Virus record (IMG/VR): IMGVR_UViG_3300027492_000003 | Coordinates: 1 to 43,243 of that record | Source: a virus | Length of the DNA: 43,243 bases | Strand: one strand, 5' to 3' | Part shown: in pieces, positions 15,515-25,171 of the stretch | Layout: each line of letters starts with the position of its first letter | Position numbering within the stretch: position 1 is the stretch's first letter | The notes under the pieces: model-generated | Seen by the model: the letters and a program-made list of their open reading frames with translations, nothing else | Database searches by the model: none | Told to the model about the DNA's origin: nothing | Translations under genes and position numbers: made by a program

Positions 15515-18500
15515 ATGGCAAACTTTGAGCTACAGTTTCCTCTTGGTGGACTAAACGACAATGTCGCGCAGTCCAAGCAGCCTAGCGGAACTACAAACGA
15601 AGCTGTCAATGTGCGGGGGCAAGACCCTATCACGGGACGCATCCGTGGCGCTCAAAGAAGCGGGCTTACAAAATATGTAGTTGAGTCGATGGAGGCACGT
15701 GTCAAGCGGTTTGAGAAGGTTGTGTACGACAACCGCCAACTGCGGTATGTGCCTTTAGACTCAGCCAACATTAAGTTGATTTGGGAGAAGGCTAACAACA
15801 ACTCAAACGCCAGCACCTACTGCGTTGTTGACTACAAGGAAAATGTTTATGTAGTTGACGCTGGCCGCACGGTGCAAAAGTTTAACAAGAACGGCGTGCT
15901 GGTGTACACATTTGCACCAGCAGGCTTAGAAGATGTCAATTTGTACATCCGTGGTTTAGCTGTAGATGATGCAGGCGGTGTATGGATTGGAACAGGTCAC
16001 AAAAACGCTGCTGACCTAGCAATTAGCCCATCGCAGCTTGCAAATTTGACATCTTTAAGTAAAACACGAATCTGGAAATATAAAGAATCTGAATCAGATG
16101 TTCCTCCTGTTTTGGATTATGCATTTGAACCAAAATTGACAATTGAAAAATTGGTTTTACAGCAAGGAATGCTGTATGCAGCAGCTAATGATCCATTGCT
16201 AGAGGTGGGCTATGTTGTAGCTTACGACGAAATTTACAGTACAGGCATGGAAGAAGCGGCTCGTAGAAAGATGCCGTATCCATTGTGCGATATTGATGTG
16301 TTAGCTGACGGAAAAGTTTGCTTTACTTCTCCAGTTAACCTAAATCGTTACGAAAAACATTCACAACAATATCCAAATTACAGACCAACTGCGGTCGATT
16401 GGACTCCAGCTCAGATTCCTAATGACAAACTTTGGTCTTGGTATGACGCTTCTCAAATGGAAGGCGTAACTGACAATGAACGAGTGACGGCTTGGTTTGA
16501 CGTAAGCGGCGCAGGACGCAACTTAGGCTGCACGCTTACCGAAACGGGGCCAAAGTACTTAGCAACTGGCTGGGCTGGTCAGCCATGTTTTGATTTTGAT
16601 GGTGCTTCGCAACTGTATACCGTTGGAGGGCAGCCGACAACACCTCAGTCTAGCGATGGTTCTGCTTCAGCGTTTCCTAATTATGCAAACGCCAAATGGG
16701 CTATGCATATTGTGTTTAGGCCACAAGTAGCAGAAGATGAAAATCCGATTACAGCTCCAACTTATTTGTGTGGGGTTGATACATCGTTGCCAGAAAAACA
16801 TGATTTGCATGTAGCTGTACACAAATCACAAAACCTTATGTTTCCTGGGCAAGTCAACCCAAATAAGGTTTTATTGTATGCTACACCAGATAGTGCGCTT
16901 TCTTGGAGTAGATTATCTAAAGGCTACAATGGAACTAACGTACAAGAAGAGCCTAATCCGCCGTTTGCAACAGGTGGAAATCAAATGTCATACATTGGCG
17001 CTGGAGCTTTTAAATTTCCTGCGTCAGCAACTTTGTCAACAGTTAACAATGCTAGTATTTTAACTATTATTTATGCAGTTGGATCAGGCGATGGCACTAC
17101 TGAACTTGAATGCCATTATCGTTTTAATGGACAGCCTATTGACCGTTGGCGTGGAGCGCAAATTAGTGCTTCTGCTGGATTTTACCTAGGCCGTCAGGCG
17201 CCCAATTTATCTTCATCAACAACTAACTGGTTTAAGGGCCAAGTTGCGGAAATTATTACGCTGCACAATTTAGATCAATCATATGTTCCACAATATCCGC
17301 GTACCTTAGGTTTAGCTTGCAAAGCGCCAACTCAAACAGTTACAGCTACTAAAGACACATATTCCTACAATGGATTAGGCCAAGGAGAAGCGCCAAATTT
17401 AATTTCGCCTTATTTTGTTCCAACTACAGGATCAGAAAAGCTGTATTTTAATTATATTTTGCTTTGCGATCCAGTTAATCAAGTTGATTTGTTAAGAGGT
17501 GATGTAGTACAAATTTACGGGCAAATTCGTGGAGTTTTAGGGCCAAGACGAGAATACACTTATCCCGATCAAGGTGATTCATCTGATACATATTATACTG
17601 GAATGCCAATTACCTATCCATTTACGTGGGGCGGCAGTTCAACTACTGCTATTGTAAATCCTGCAAGCCTACATAGCGCCGCAGCAACATTTGTTCCTAA
17701 CATTACTAACGCAAATGCAACGCTGTGCGAAAAAATTGAAGGCTATTTAGCGTGGAAGTGGGGCATTTGGCATTTGCTGCCTAAAGGCAATCATACGCCG
17801 CCGCAACTTGCCATGGATACGACTTACAATTCTGGCAACTGGCCGCATCCGTATCGCAATGCGCCGCCGAGTTCTGTGGACACGGACACCGTTAGCAAAA
17901 CCGCTGTGATTGCTAGTCCGCTAGCAGTTGCTGGATGCCTTGAGTCAATTGACGGCCCGTATCGCTGGGTTGTAGACGGTTTAAGTGGCTTTGGCGCAGG
18001 CGTTGGTTTGCGTATTATGGCAACCGAAGCTGCGTTTTATACTATGGGTGACCCGCAGTTTACGGGTTCTACAAACGATGGCACTTACAGTTGGCCGGAT
18101 GCCAACGGCAACGGGCGCAAGTTGGTTTACAACGCGGCTACGCAAGTTGTTTCTGATGCGTGGTCGGGAACGCTAGCTAGCTCTAGTACGACCGCTATCA
18201 GCTCAAACGATTACATCCCGCACTTGTCTAAGGATGCGTTCGATAATGTGTACTACCCGTTCACTTTTGTCGGTGGCGCATACGGTGTCGGTTGGTCAAT
18301 CGTAGGCAAAGACGCAGGTAACACGCCGATTGCCCTGTTGTCTAAGGACACCAATGGCGACGTTGTTTTACAGGCTGCGCCTGAGTTTGTGTCGCCAGAA
18401 TATCGCATTGGAAATAGCATTTCCGCTGATTTTCCAAGTATTCCTGACCCATTAGATCCCGACACTTATCCGCGTGCAGAAAATGTCTACGTGTTAAAAG

Positions 18501-19870
18501 ACGGCACAGGTGACGAGCAAACAATTGAACGATATGAAATTGTTGCTAGTGTTTCTGATTCAAACAATCCATCACCACGAGCGCAGGTATTGCTTGCTGT
18601 ATCTAACGGCAAAATCAAAAAAATTACGCCAAGCGGTGTAAGTTCGCCTGTTGGCGTTGATACTTTGACGCAACCGGAACTAGATGCTAATGCGCCGTAT
18701 GTTGACTGCGCGGTGCTGTTTGGCAAAGTGTATTTTACTGATGGTTTGGCATACCGCGTGTTTGACCCGCGCAACGACACGGTGCTGGAGTGGAAAGCGC
18801 TTGATGCTGGAACGCTGCCTAACCGCTGCAAACTCGTAACAAACTGGCGTGGTCGTGCGGTTTTAGCCCGTGGTGCTGACGATCCGCACAACTGGCACAT
18901 GAGCGAGCAGGGCAATCCTACCGGTTGGGACACTTTTCCAGCTGTTCAAACAGCTACGCAAGCTATCAGCGGCAACAACGCTCGCGCTGGCTTGTGCCCT
19001 GACTTGATTAACAGCCTCATTCCTTACAACGACGACTTGCTGCTGTTTGGCTGCGATTCGTCGCTGTGGATGATGCGCGGTGACCCGATGGCCGGCGGCG
19101 TGTTTGACCTTGTGTCAGATGTCACCGGCGTTGCGTTTGGACGCTCGTGGGCCAAGGATCCCGAAGGCACGCTGTATTTCTTTGGATCTCGTGGCGGCGT
19201 GTACATCATGAAGCCAGGCAGCGTGCCTGTGTCCATGACGCAGTCCACGATTGAGCGGCGGTTGAACAATGTCAACTTGTCGCAGTTCTACGTCGAGATG
19301 TTCTGGAACACCTACGACGACGGCCTGCACGTGTTCCTGATGCCGTTTACCGACACGGCTAGCCGCACTAAGCACTATTTCTGGGAGCGCAAGTCTGGCG
19401 CGTGGTACGAAGACACCTTTGCGCTAACCAAGCAGCCCTCTGCCGCAGTTGTCATTGACGGTGATGCCGCCGATGACCGCTGCTTGCTGATCGGAACCTA
19501 CGACAGCAGCATCGTGCGTTGGGACAAGCTCGCTACAAGCGACGACGGCCAGCTTATCGACGGCAAGGTGCTTATTGGCCCCATCGCGCCCGACGATAGC
19601 GAGTTTGACGCACGTATCACCAACCTTGCAGCCGTGATGGCAAACCAAGGTGCAGTCAACTACAAGCTCTACGCTAGCACTACGCCGGATGACAAAGGCC
19701 AGCCGGTTGCCAGCGGGCAGTTTGTCCCTGGGCGCAACCCGATCCACCTTGTACGCGCTCGAGGGGCGTTTGTGTGGATGGAGCTACAGCAAGCCAATGC
19801 GTTTACGCGGTGGTCGCTAGAGTCCATTCGCTTGGATGCGTACCCCGCAGGAAGGAAGCGTAATGGCTGA
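15515..19870 (+). CDS. Tail tubular protein B-like nozzle protein with inserted LamG-type lectin
   Basis: Codes for 1,451 residues, nearly twice the size of T7 gp12. The N-terminus (FPLGGLNDNVAQSKQP) and the last 400 residues (GCDSSLWMMRGDPMAGG, 'gtLYFFGSRGGVYIMKPG', 'DDGLHVFLMPF', 'FALTKQPSAAVVIDG') match the tail-nozzle family. In the middle, residues about 300-590 are a concanavalin A/LamG-like domain (LWSWYDASQ start, W.D.SG.GRNL, 'VAEIITLHN'), and its usual C-terminal signature IEGYLAWKWG appears only at about residue 740, after some 150 extra residues. The insert is AT-rich (33-35% GC in lines at 16081 and 17041 against 60% at 19201). It should build the nozzle and add a sugar-binding module. 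Confidence 0.82.
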   Translation: MANFELQFPLGGLNDNVAQSKQPSGTTNEAVNVRGQDPITGRIRGAQRSGLTKYVVESMEARVKRFEKVVYDNRQLRYVPLDSANIKLIWEKANNNSNASTYCVVDYKENVYVVDAGRTVQKFNKNGVLVYTFAPAGLEDVNLYIRGLAVDDAGGVWIGTGHKNAADLAISPSQLANLTSLSKTRIWKYKESESDVPPVLDYAFEPKLTIEKLVLQQGMLYAAANDPLLEVGYVVAYDEIYSTGMEEAARRKMPYPLCDIDVLADGKVCFTSPVNLNRYEKHSQQYPNYRPTAVDWTPAQIPNDKLWSWYDASQMEGVTDNERVTAWFDVSGAGRNLGCTLTETGPKYLATGWAGQPCFDFDGASQLYTVGGQPTTPQSSDGSASAFPNYANAKWAMHIVFRPQVAEDENPITAPTYLCGVDTSLPEKHDLHVAVHKSQNLMFPGQVNPNKVLLYATPDSALSWSRLSKGYNGTNVQEEPNPPFATGGNQMSYIGAGAFKFPASATLSTVNNASILTIIYAVGSGDGTTELECHYRFNGQPIDRWRGAQISASAGFYLGRQAPNLSSSTTNWFKGQVAEIITLHNLDQSYVPQYPRTLGLACKAPTQTVTATKDTYSYNGLGQGEAPNLISPYFVPTTGSEKLYFNYILLCDPVNQVDLLRGDVVQIYGQIRGVLGPRREYTYPDQGDSSDTYYTGMPITYPFTWGGSSTTAIVNPASLHSAAATFVPNITNANATLCEKIEGYLAWKWGIWHLLPKGNHTPPQLAMDTTYNSGNWPHPYRNAPPSSVDTDTVSKTAVIASPLAVAGCLESIDGPYRWVVDGLSGFGAGVGLRIMATEAAFYTMGDPQFTGSTNDGTYSWPDANGNGRKLVYNAATQVVSDAWSGTLASSSTTAISSNDYIPHLSKDAFDNVYYPFTFVGGAYGVGWSIVGKDAGNTPIALLSKDTNGDVVLQAAPEFVSPEYRIGNSISADFPSIPDPLDPDTYPRAENVYVLKDGTGDEQTIERYEIVASVSDSNNPSPRAQVLLAVSNGKIKKITPSGVSSPVGVDTLTQPELDANAPYVDCAVLFGKVYFTDGLAYRVFDPRNDTVLEWKALDAGTLPNRCKLVTNWRGRAVLARGADDPHNWHMSEQGNPTGWDTFPAVQTATQAISGNNARAGLCPDLINSLIPYNDDLLLFGCDSSLWMMRGDPMAGGVFDLVSDVTGVAFGRSWAKDPEGTLYFFGSRGGVYIMKPGSVPVSMTQSTIERRLNNVNLSQFYVEMFWNTYDDGLHVFLMPFTDTASRTKHYFWERKSGAWYEDTFALTKQPSAAVVIDGDAADDRCLLIGTYDSSIVRWDKLATSDDGQLIDGKVLIGPIAPDDSEFDARITNLAAVMANQGAVNYKLYASTTPDDKGQPVASGQFVPGRNPIHLVRARGAFVWMELQQANAFTRWSLESIRLDAYPAGRKRNG

Positions 19871-20624
19871 CCCTAAGCGCATTGGCCTATCGGGCCAAGC
19901 ACGCGGTATCGACCCTCAACGCCAACGGCGCAACTCGCTGACAACAGACGAGACAATTGCCGCGCCGCTGACGCTAAACGAACGAGGGCAGATTACGCTT
20001 GCGCTGACGGGGCCGTTTACGCTAGACAAAGAAGGTGCGCTGGTACTGAACATCGCACCGCCGCTAACGGTAACTAACAACAGTCCGCTGACGCTGACGC
20101 TGCAAACGGATACTACGCTTAAAACTGCTAATGGAAAACTTACTACCAACATTCCTGTGGCTAATGCGGGCCGCGCAGGTCTTATGCCTGCGTTGGACGG
20201 TAGCTCGGCAAAATTCTTAGCAGGCGACGGCGCGTATCGTATTCCAATTTACCCAGTACCGCGCCTAGACGAGTGCGCACCACCGACAGACACTACAAAC
20301 CTAGATAGCTCAACTACTGCCCACGGACTCCTGCCTAAGCTCTCTGGCGTAGTTACAGAGGTGCTGTTGGGTGATGGCACCTGGGGCGTACTAGCTACCG
20401 ATCTTGGCTATGTCGCGGCGACACGCGATCTCACGAGCAGCACGGGCACATCGGTAAATTTACCGCTGTTTACCGACACAGAAGACGGACTAACTCCTGC
20501 ATCTGGCGGCGGCACAACCAACTTCCTACGGGCAGACGGCACTTGGGCAGCACCTGGCGGCGGCGGCGGTAGCGGACTAGACCAGCCTGCGGTCATGGCC
20601 CGTATGGCGTTCGGAGGATTCTGA
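19863..20624 (+). CDS. Tail fibre protein with three GLxP...DGxW repeats
   Basis: Codes for 253 residues. The ATG at 19863 overlaps the preceding gene by 8 bases and has AGGAAGGAAGCG upstream. The N-terminal half is Thr/Leu-rich (LTLNERGQITLALTGP) as in fibre shafts. Three imperfect repeats follow: GLMPALDGSSAKFLAGDGAY, GLLPKLSGVVTEVLLGDGTW and GLTPASGGGTTNFLRADGTW, spaced about 50-60 residues. The last runs into APGGGGGSG. This 'FLxxDGTWxxP' signature is common at the ends of phage fibre and tail collar proteins. It probably attaches to the nozzle. Confidence 0.7.
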   Translation: MADPKRIGLSGQARGIDPQRQRRNSLTTDETIAAPLTLNERGQITLALTGPFTLDKEGALVLNIAPPLTVTNNSPLTLTLQTDTTLKTANGKLTTNIPVANAGRAGLMPALDGSSAKFLAGDGAYRIPIYPVPRLDECAPPTDTTNLDSSTTAHGLLPKLSGVVTEVLLGDGTWGVLATDLGYVAATRDLTSSTGTSVNLPLFTDTEDGLTPASGGGTTNFLRADGTWAAPGGGGGSGLDQPAVMARMAFGGF

Positions 20625-21811
20625 TGGCAATTACACTTGACGCTACGACCAAGTCCTTAGACCTCACGACTAGCTCGACCGCTGACATTGACTACGCGGT
20701 GTCGTATGTGGACATGACCACCACGGCGTTCACGCCAGGCGATGGTCACGGCACGATCAACACGGCAGGTACAACCGTGATTGTCGCTGCTCCCGCATCG
20801 TCAACCCAGCGCGGAGTAAAGTCAATCTCGATCTTTAATCGTCACGCTACGACGGCCAACACGGTGACGGTCAAGAAGGATGTCAGCGGCACGGAGTACT
20901 GCTTGTTCAAGGCGGTGCTCATGGCAGGTGAGTCGTTGCAATGGACTGACGGCTGCGAGTGGTCGGTGTATGACGCAACGGGCGACAAGAAGGTCAACAG
21001 CCCTGTTAATGTGGGCATTACTGGCCGCGTCATTCCGATCAACAAGGTCGGCACGGCGACCGAAGGTACAGCCTACTGGTACAGCTTCGGTAAAGACGCT
21101 GGATTCACGGGCGCGTGGTCGCCTGGCACGCCTGGCATCAACGGACGAGCAACTGACGGCACGACCGCTGCGGACAACGGCGCATTGCAGTTGTGGACAC
21201 CTACCGGCTCTTTGTACATCACCGAGACGGCAGCGACCACGACCACACTCTGCACCATTATGCTGGCGGATGTCGTGTGGGTGAACACGGGCATCGTGGT
21301 GACGACGACCACGGCACAGGCCATCACATCGCCTACCTTCCCTGCTCGTGACCTGAACGGCAGCACGGATGGCGAGGGCTATGTCATCGGCCTGCTGACC
21401 ACTACGGCCAATACGAACGCCGCTGCGATTACGAACAGCACGGTCAGCTACACCAACAGCGCAGGCACAGCAGGTCGCACAGCCACGCTCCTAGCCGTTG
21501 CAGGCGATCAGATTCCGCCTAGCCCTGTGCTAGGTACGGTGGTGTGGTTCCAATTGGCGGCAGGCGACAAGGGTGTGCGTAGTATCCAATCGATTACATT
21601 GGGCACGAGCTTGGTTGCTGGCGCGGTGTCGCTGATTGTGGCTCGACCCTTGACCCTGCTGAGTTGCAACCAAGTCAACGTTGCCTTGCTGTCCAAGTAC
21701 AGCGACCCTGGCATCCGCATCTACACGGGTTCGGTGATCATCCCCTTCATCAAGAACACTAGCTCCTCGGCGGTCACGCTGACGGGCCATGTGGTGGTGG
21801 CAGAACGATGA
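20624..21811 (+). CDS. Tail-associated beta-rich protein
   Basis: Codes for 395 residues. The N-terminal 120 residues (AVSYVDMTTTAFTPGDGHG, then 'RGVKSISIFNRHATTANTVTVKKDVSG', then 'MAGESLQWTDGCEWSVYDATG') match a small beta domain repeatedly seen in tail or fibre proteins of podoviruses and siphoviruses. The remaining part is Thr/Ala-rich, likely a second beta domain for trimer formation or surface exposure. No enzyme motif is seen. The start overlaps the preceding stop by one base, and the end overlaps the next start as ATGA. Confidence 0.6.
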   Translation: MAITLDATTKSLDLTTSSTADIDYAVSYVDMTTTAFTPGDGHGTINTAGTTVIVAAPASSTQRGVKSISIFNRHATTANTVTVKKDVSGTEYCLFKAVLMAGESLQWTDGCEWSVYDATGDKKVNSPVNVGITGRVIPINKVGTATEGTAYWYSFGKDAGFTGAWSPGTPGINGRATDGTTAADNGALQLWTPTGSLYITETAATTTTLCTIMLADVVWVNTGIVVTTTTAQAITSPTFPARDLNGSTDGEGYVIGLLTTTANTNAAAITNSTVSYTNSAGTAGRTATLLAVAGDQIPPSPVLGTVVWFQLAAGDKGVRSIQSITLGTSLVAGAVSLIVARPLTLLSCNQVNVALLSKYSDPGIRIYTGSVIIPFIKNTSSSAVTLTGHVVVAER

Positions 21812-22188
21812 CAACCTATGACTTCGGTGACGGCAACGGCCCTGTTTCGGCCCACCAGCACGCCAATGGCGGGGGCTGGGTAGCTGACACGGCAGTCGTG
21901 GATGACTCGGTCTGGATCGACTCGACCGCCAAGGTCTATGGCAACGCTTGGGTCTGCGACGATGCGTGGATCTACGAGCAGGCACAGATCCGTGGCGACT
22001 GTTTTGTGGGTCACGAAACCCAATGCTTTGGCAACTGTGTTGTCGAGGGCACATCCCGCGTAGAATTCGAGTCTCGCGTCTACGGAAATGCTATTATCCG
22101 TGGGGCTTCGAAACTCTACGGATGCACGTTCATCGGCGGCAATCAGGTCGTCGAAGATGAAATCCTAACAGACGAAAAGAGGGAATAA
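21808..22188 (+). CDS. Left-handed beta-helix (hexapeptide-repeat) protein
   Basis: Codes for 126 residues, ATG overlapping the previous stop. From about residue 28 there is a run of short V/I/A-x-x-x-A/S-x repeats (VADTAVVDDSVWIDSTAKVY, then GNAWVCDDAWIYEQAQIRGD, then 'GHETQCFGNCVVEGTSRVEFESRVYGNAIIRG') characteristic of left-handed parallel beta-helices such as YdcK and hexapeptide acyltransferases. No CoA-binding loop or catalytic His is obvious, so it is more likely structural or carbohydrate-binding than an enzyme. It sits at the boundary between tail and internal virion genes. Confidence 0.65.
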   Translation: MTTYDFGDGNGPVSAHQHANGGGWVADTAVVDDSVWIDSTAKVYGNAWVCDDAWIYEQAQIRGDCFVGHETQCFGNCVVEGTSRVEFESRVYGNAIIRGASKLYGCTFIGGNQVVEDEILTDEKRE

Positions 22189-22190
22189 AA

Positions 22191-22859
22191 ATGGATCCGA
22201 TCATCGGGGCAGGTTTAATTAGTGCTGGTGGCAGCATTTTGGGTGGCTTGTTTGGCAAAGAAGATCCTGCCAAAAAGCAAATGAAGCAAATGAACAAACT
22301 GTTTGCTCAAGCCAAAAAAGACCAAGATTGGATGTACGGTCAGGCGCGGCAACAGCAAGCCATGGTTTTGCCCACGCTGCAAAAGGGCTTTGCCTCGGCT
22401 AACAAGTTTGCTGATATGTACGGTCGTTCGGCCAAGCAAGGCGCATACGATCAGTCCAAGCAGCTTTCGGGGCAGATGCAGCAGTCTATGACCCAGCGCG
22501 GGTTGTACAACACGACTGCGTTTGACAACGCCTCACGAGGCATTAGCAGCGACCTAAGCCGCACGCTGATGGGTATCGACGAGTCGGTTGCTGGCATGAA
22601 AGGTCAGCTAGCACAAGCGCAAGCATCAGCAGAAGCGGGCGCGTATGGCGCGATGTCGGGCTTCTACCAGAACTACGCAGGCGCGAACACGGCGTTGCTT
22701 GGCGCACAAGCTGGTGCAACTGCGAACATTCAGTTCCAAGATCCGAACGCATGGACGGCTGGCCTGGGTCAGCTTGGTGGTACGCTGCTTGGTTACGGGA
22801 TGATGAACAGCGGCGGATCTGGTACTTCTGCGTTTAACAACAGCACATCAATTTTCTAA
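22191..22859 (+). CDS. Internal virion (ejection) protein, small subunit
   Basis: Codes for 222 residues. The start DPIIGAGLISAGGSILGGLFG is a Gly/Ala-rich amphipathic or membrane-active segment typical of phage internal proteins. A Gln/Ala/Met-rich helical region (residues 25-120) and a glycine-rich tail follow. It is the first of three consecutive genes of rising size (222, 757, 2,823 residues), the same pattern as T7 gp14-gp15-gp16, and likely forms part of the ejected channel through the outer membrane. The family assignment rests on composition and order. Confidence 0.65.
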   Translation: MDPIIGAGLISAGGSILGGLFGKEDPAKKQMKQMNKLFAQAKKDQDWMYGQARQQQAMVLPTLQKGFASANKFADMYGRSAKQGAYDQSKQLSGQMQQSMTQRGLYNTTAFDNASRGISSDLSRTLMGIDESVAGMKGQLAQAQASAEAGAYGAMSGFYQNYAGANTALLGAQAGATANIQFQDPNAWTAGLGQLGGTLLGYGMMNSGGSGTSAFNNSTSIF

Positions 22860-22881
22860 ACATCTAGCACACAAAAACGCT

Positions 22882-25155
22882 ATGGCACTAATTATTCGTC
22901 CTAACAGCGGCATTAGCAACGCGATGGCCGGCATTGCTGCTGGCTTTGGTCAAGGCATGCAGCTTGGCATGGAAGCTGAAAAACTCGAGCTAGCGCGTCA
23001 GCGTCAAGCCAAAGAGCTACAGCTTGCAGAACAGCGTGCAGCGTTGGAGCTAGCGGCAGAAGAACGTGCCAAAACACAGTTTAGTCAGCAGCAAGAACTA
23101 TTTGCTCAAGGGCAAGAAGAGCGTGCAGCTAGCAAAGAAGCCATGGGCTATCTGGCTGAAGCCGAAGGAGCGCGCACGTCGTTGCCTAACTTGCCGGATC
23201 AAACAGGTAAGTTTAGCTACGAGTTTGGTACTCCGCAGCAATCTAATCAATACACGGGGATGCCAATCAATCCCGTGAACGCCATGCTTGGCAAGTTTGC
23301 TAACCAAGCGCAATACAAAGGCGTGCTTGACAACTACAACAAGCAAATGACTATGGCTGGCAAGCTAGCCAGCAAAATGGATCCGCAAACGGCGCAGATT
23401 TTTATCAAAGAAAAAGAGCGCCAAAGCCTGTTGATGGCTGACGAGTCTGCGCGTCAATCGTTTAGTTCGATGCTAGTTGATCAGCGTGGTCGTGGGTTCT
23501 TTCAGACGTACACGCCAACTGGGGAAGCTGTAGAAGATCCGCAAATTACGGCACGGCTTGAGAGTTTACTTGAGCAATCACAAAACCGAAGCGTCCCGCT
23601 GGAAAAAACGCAACAGATTTATGACAACTTGCTAGGAGAGGTTGGCAAAGCCAAACTTAAAGCGCAGGACTTTAAGTTCCAAATGAATCGGTTCGATGCC
23701 GCTATTGCTAATAGCGAGCAAATGGGTCAACAATCTCAAGCCTTAGCATTTCAGGCATTAAAAAATAATTATCAAATTGATCCAAACATCAGCCCGCAGC
23801 AGATGTCGTTGAACATCGAAAAAGCTAATCAGGGAATGATTGGCGTGACGATTAACGGCAAACCTGAATGGGTAAACGCTGCAACAGCAAAAGAAGACAC
23901 CGCACGGCTGCAAGCAGAATCAGATAAAATGCGTGCATACGAGCGTGAAAATGCTGATTTGAGAAATCAGCTACTGCAAAAGAACATTGGCCTTACAGAG
24001 GCGCAAACGAAGTACACAGCAGGTCGCAATCAAGGTGTTAATCAATACCAAGCGCAACAACTAGCTATTCAGCAATGGCGGGCCTTAGGCGAAGACGGTC
24101 AATTCCAAGTAATTGAAGCCGGTGGAACTCCACAAGAGTGGATTGCACAGCAAGCAGCACAACTGATGTCAGGCGGCGGCATGATGCCTGCTGATGCTGG
24201 TGCTAGTGCTGGTGCTGCGGCAGGCGGTATGGGTGCAGCGAATACGCCGTTTACTGGCGGCGGTGCAGCAAGGCCGATGATGAATGTGCCTGTGAATGTG
24301 CAGGAGAACATTCGTCGCACGCTAGACGAAGCGGGCATTACTGACCCCAAGCAGCGCCAAATCGCAGCAGGTCAAATCCTGCGTGGTGAGTGGGGTGCGC
24401 GTAAGGAAGCCAAGGTTGTGCCTGGCGAACCTGCAATTACAAAAGATTACACGCCACAAAAAGACGCAAACGGCAAATATCCTGCATGGATTGCGCCGTA
24501 TGTCAAACCAGATGGAACAATTGACAAAGAAAAATATCAAGCAGACGCAGCTGAAAGAATGCGCCGTAACGAGTTGCCGACCATTACAGATGCTTCTTTG
24601 CAAGCCTCAGAGCGAGCTTTAAACCTCAATGAGTCCTTGTCTACCTTACAACCAAAGGGGACTAAGTCGATTGGTGAATACAGAAAAGAACTTGAAGGGC
24701 TAGACATCAACAAAATTGCGTCTGAAGAAGATGCCGACAATGTTATTGATCGCCTGAGAGGCATTGACAAGATCTACAAAGTAGGCTTGGGCAATGTGAT
24801 TCGTGAAATTGAAGATATGAAAAAGCGGGGCGCATATCCCGCCGGAAGTATGACTGCCGCTCAATTGGAAGCCAAGCGCAAAAAACAATACGAGCGTGGG
24901 TATTACCAAGGTGAAGCGTCAGCCAAAAAAATGGATGAAAACCAAAAAGCGGAAGAACGTTTGGCATGGGAAACGGCTTCTAGGATGCGAGCAAGCGAGG
25001 ACGCTTATGCAAAATACAATGCGTCAAAAGCTGGCTCGACAAAATCTGTAGATCCCAAAGTGACTACTATTTCTGAGTTTGCCAAAATGTACAATGTCAG
25101 CGAGCAGGATGTGCTTAAGGCATTGCAGGAAGCACGCGCCAAGGCTTCTAAATAA
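22882..25155 (+). CDS. Internal virion (ejection) protein, middle subunit
   Basis: Codes for 757 residues. After a short N-terminus (GISNAMAGIAAGFGQGMQLG) it is nearly all Glu/Gln/Ala/Lys-rich helix with strong coiled-coil character (residues 30-90 and 250-400), a flexible Gly/Ala/Met stretch at about 430-470, and a charged helical C-terminus that includes a TISEFAKMYNVSEQDVLKAL helix-turn-helix-like end. By position and size it matches the gp15-type component of the periplasmic DNA-ejection tunnel. No enzymatic motif is visible. A short leader (AGCTAGCAC) precedes the next gene's ATG, and TCTAGCAC precedes this gene. Confidence 0.65.
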   Translation: MALIIRPNSGISNAMAGIAAGFGQGMQLGMEAEKLELARQRQAKELQLAEQRAALELAAEERAKTQFSQQQELFAQGQEERAASKEAMGYLAEAEGARTSLPNLPDQTGKFSYEFGTPQQSNQYTGMPINPVNAMLGKFANQAQYKGVLDNYNKQMTMAGKLASKMDPQTAQIFIKEKERQSLLMADESARQSFSSMLVDQRGRGFFQTYTPTGEAVEDPQITARLESLLEQSQNRSVPLEKTQQIYDNLLGEVGKAKLKAQDFKFQMNRFDAAIANSEQMGQQSQALAFQALKNNYQIDPNISPQQMSLNIEKANQGMIGVTINGKPEWVNAATAKEDTARLQAESDKMRAYERENADLRNQLLQKNIGLTEAQTKYTAGRNQGVNQYQAQQLAIQQWRALGEDGQFQVIEAGGTPQEWIAQQAAQLMSGGGMMPADAGASAGAAAGGMGAANTPFTGGGAARPMMNVPVNVQENIRRTLDEAGITDPKQRQIAAGQILRGEWGARKEAKVVPGEPAITKDYTPQKDANGKYPAWIAPYVKPDGTIDKEKYQADAAERMRRNELPTITDASLQASERALNLNESLSTLQPKGTKSIGEYRKELEGLDINKIASEEDADNVIDRLRGIDKIYKVGLGNVIREIEDMKKRGAYPAGSMTAAQLEAKRKKQYERGYYQGEASAKKMDENQKAEERLAWETASRMRASEDAYAKYNASKAGSTKSVDPKVTTISEFAKMYNVSEQDVLKALQEARAKASK

Positions 25156-25171
25156 CCAACACAGCTAGCAC

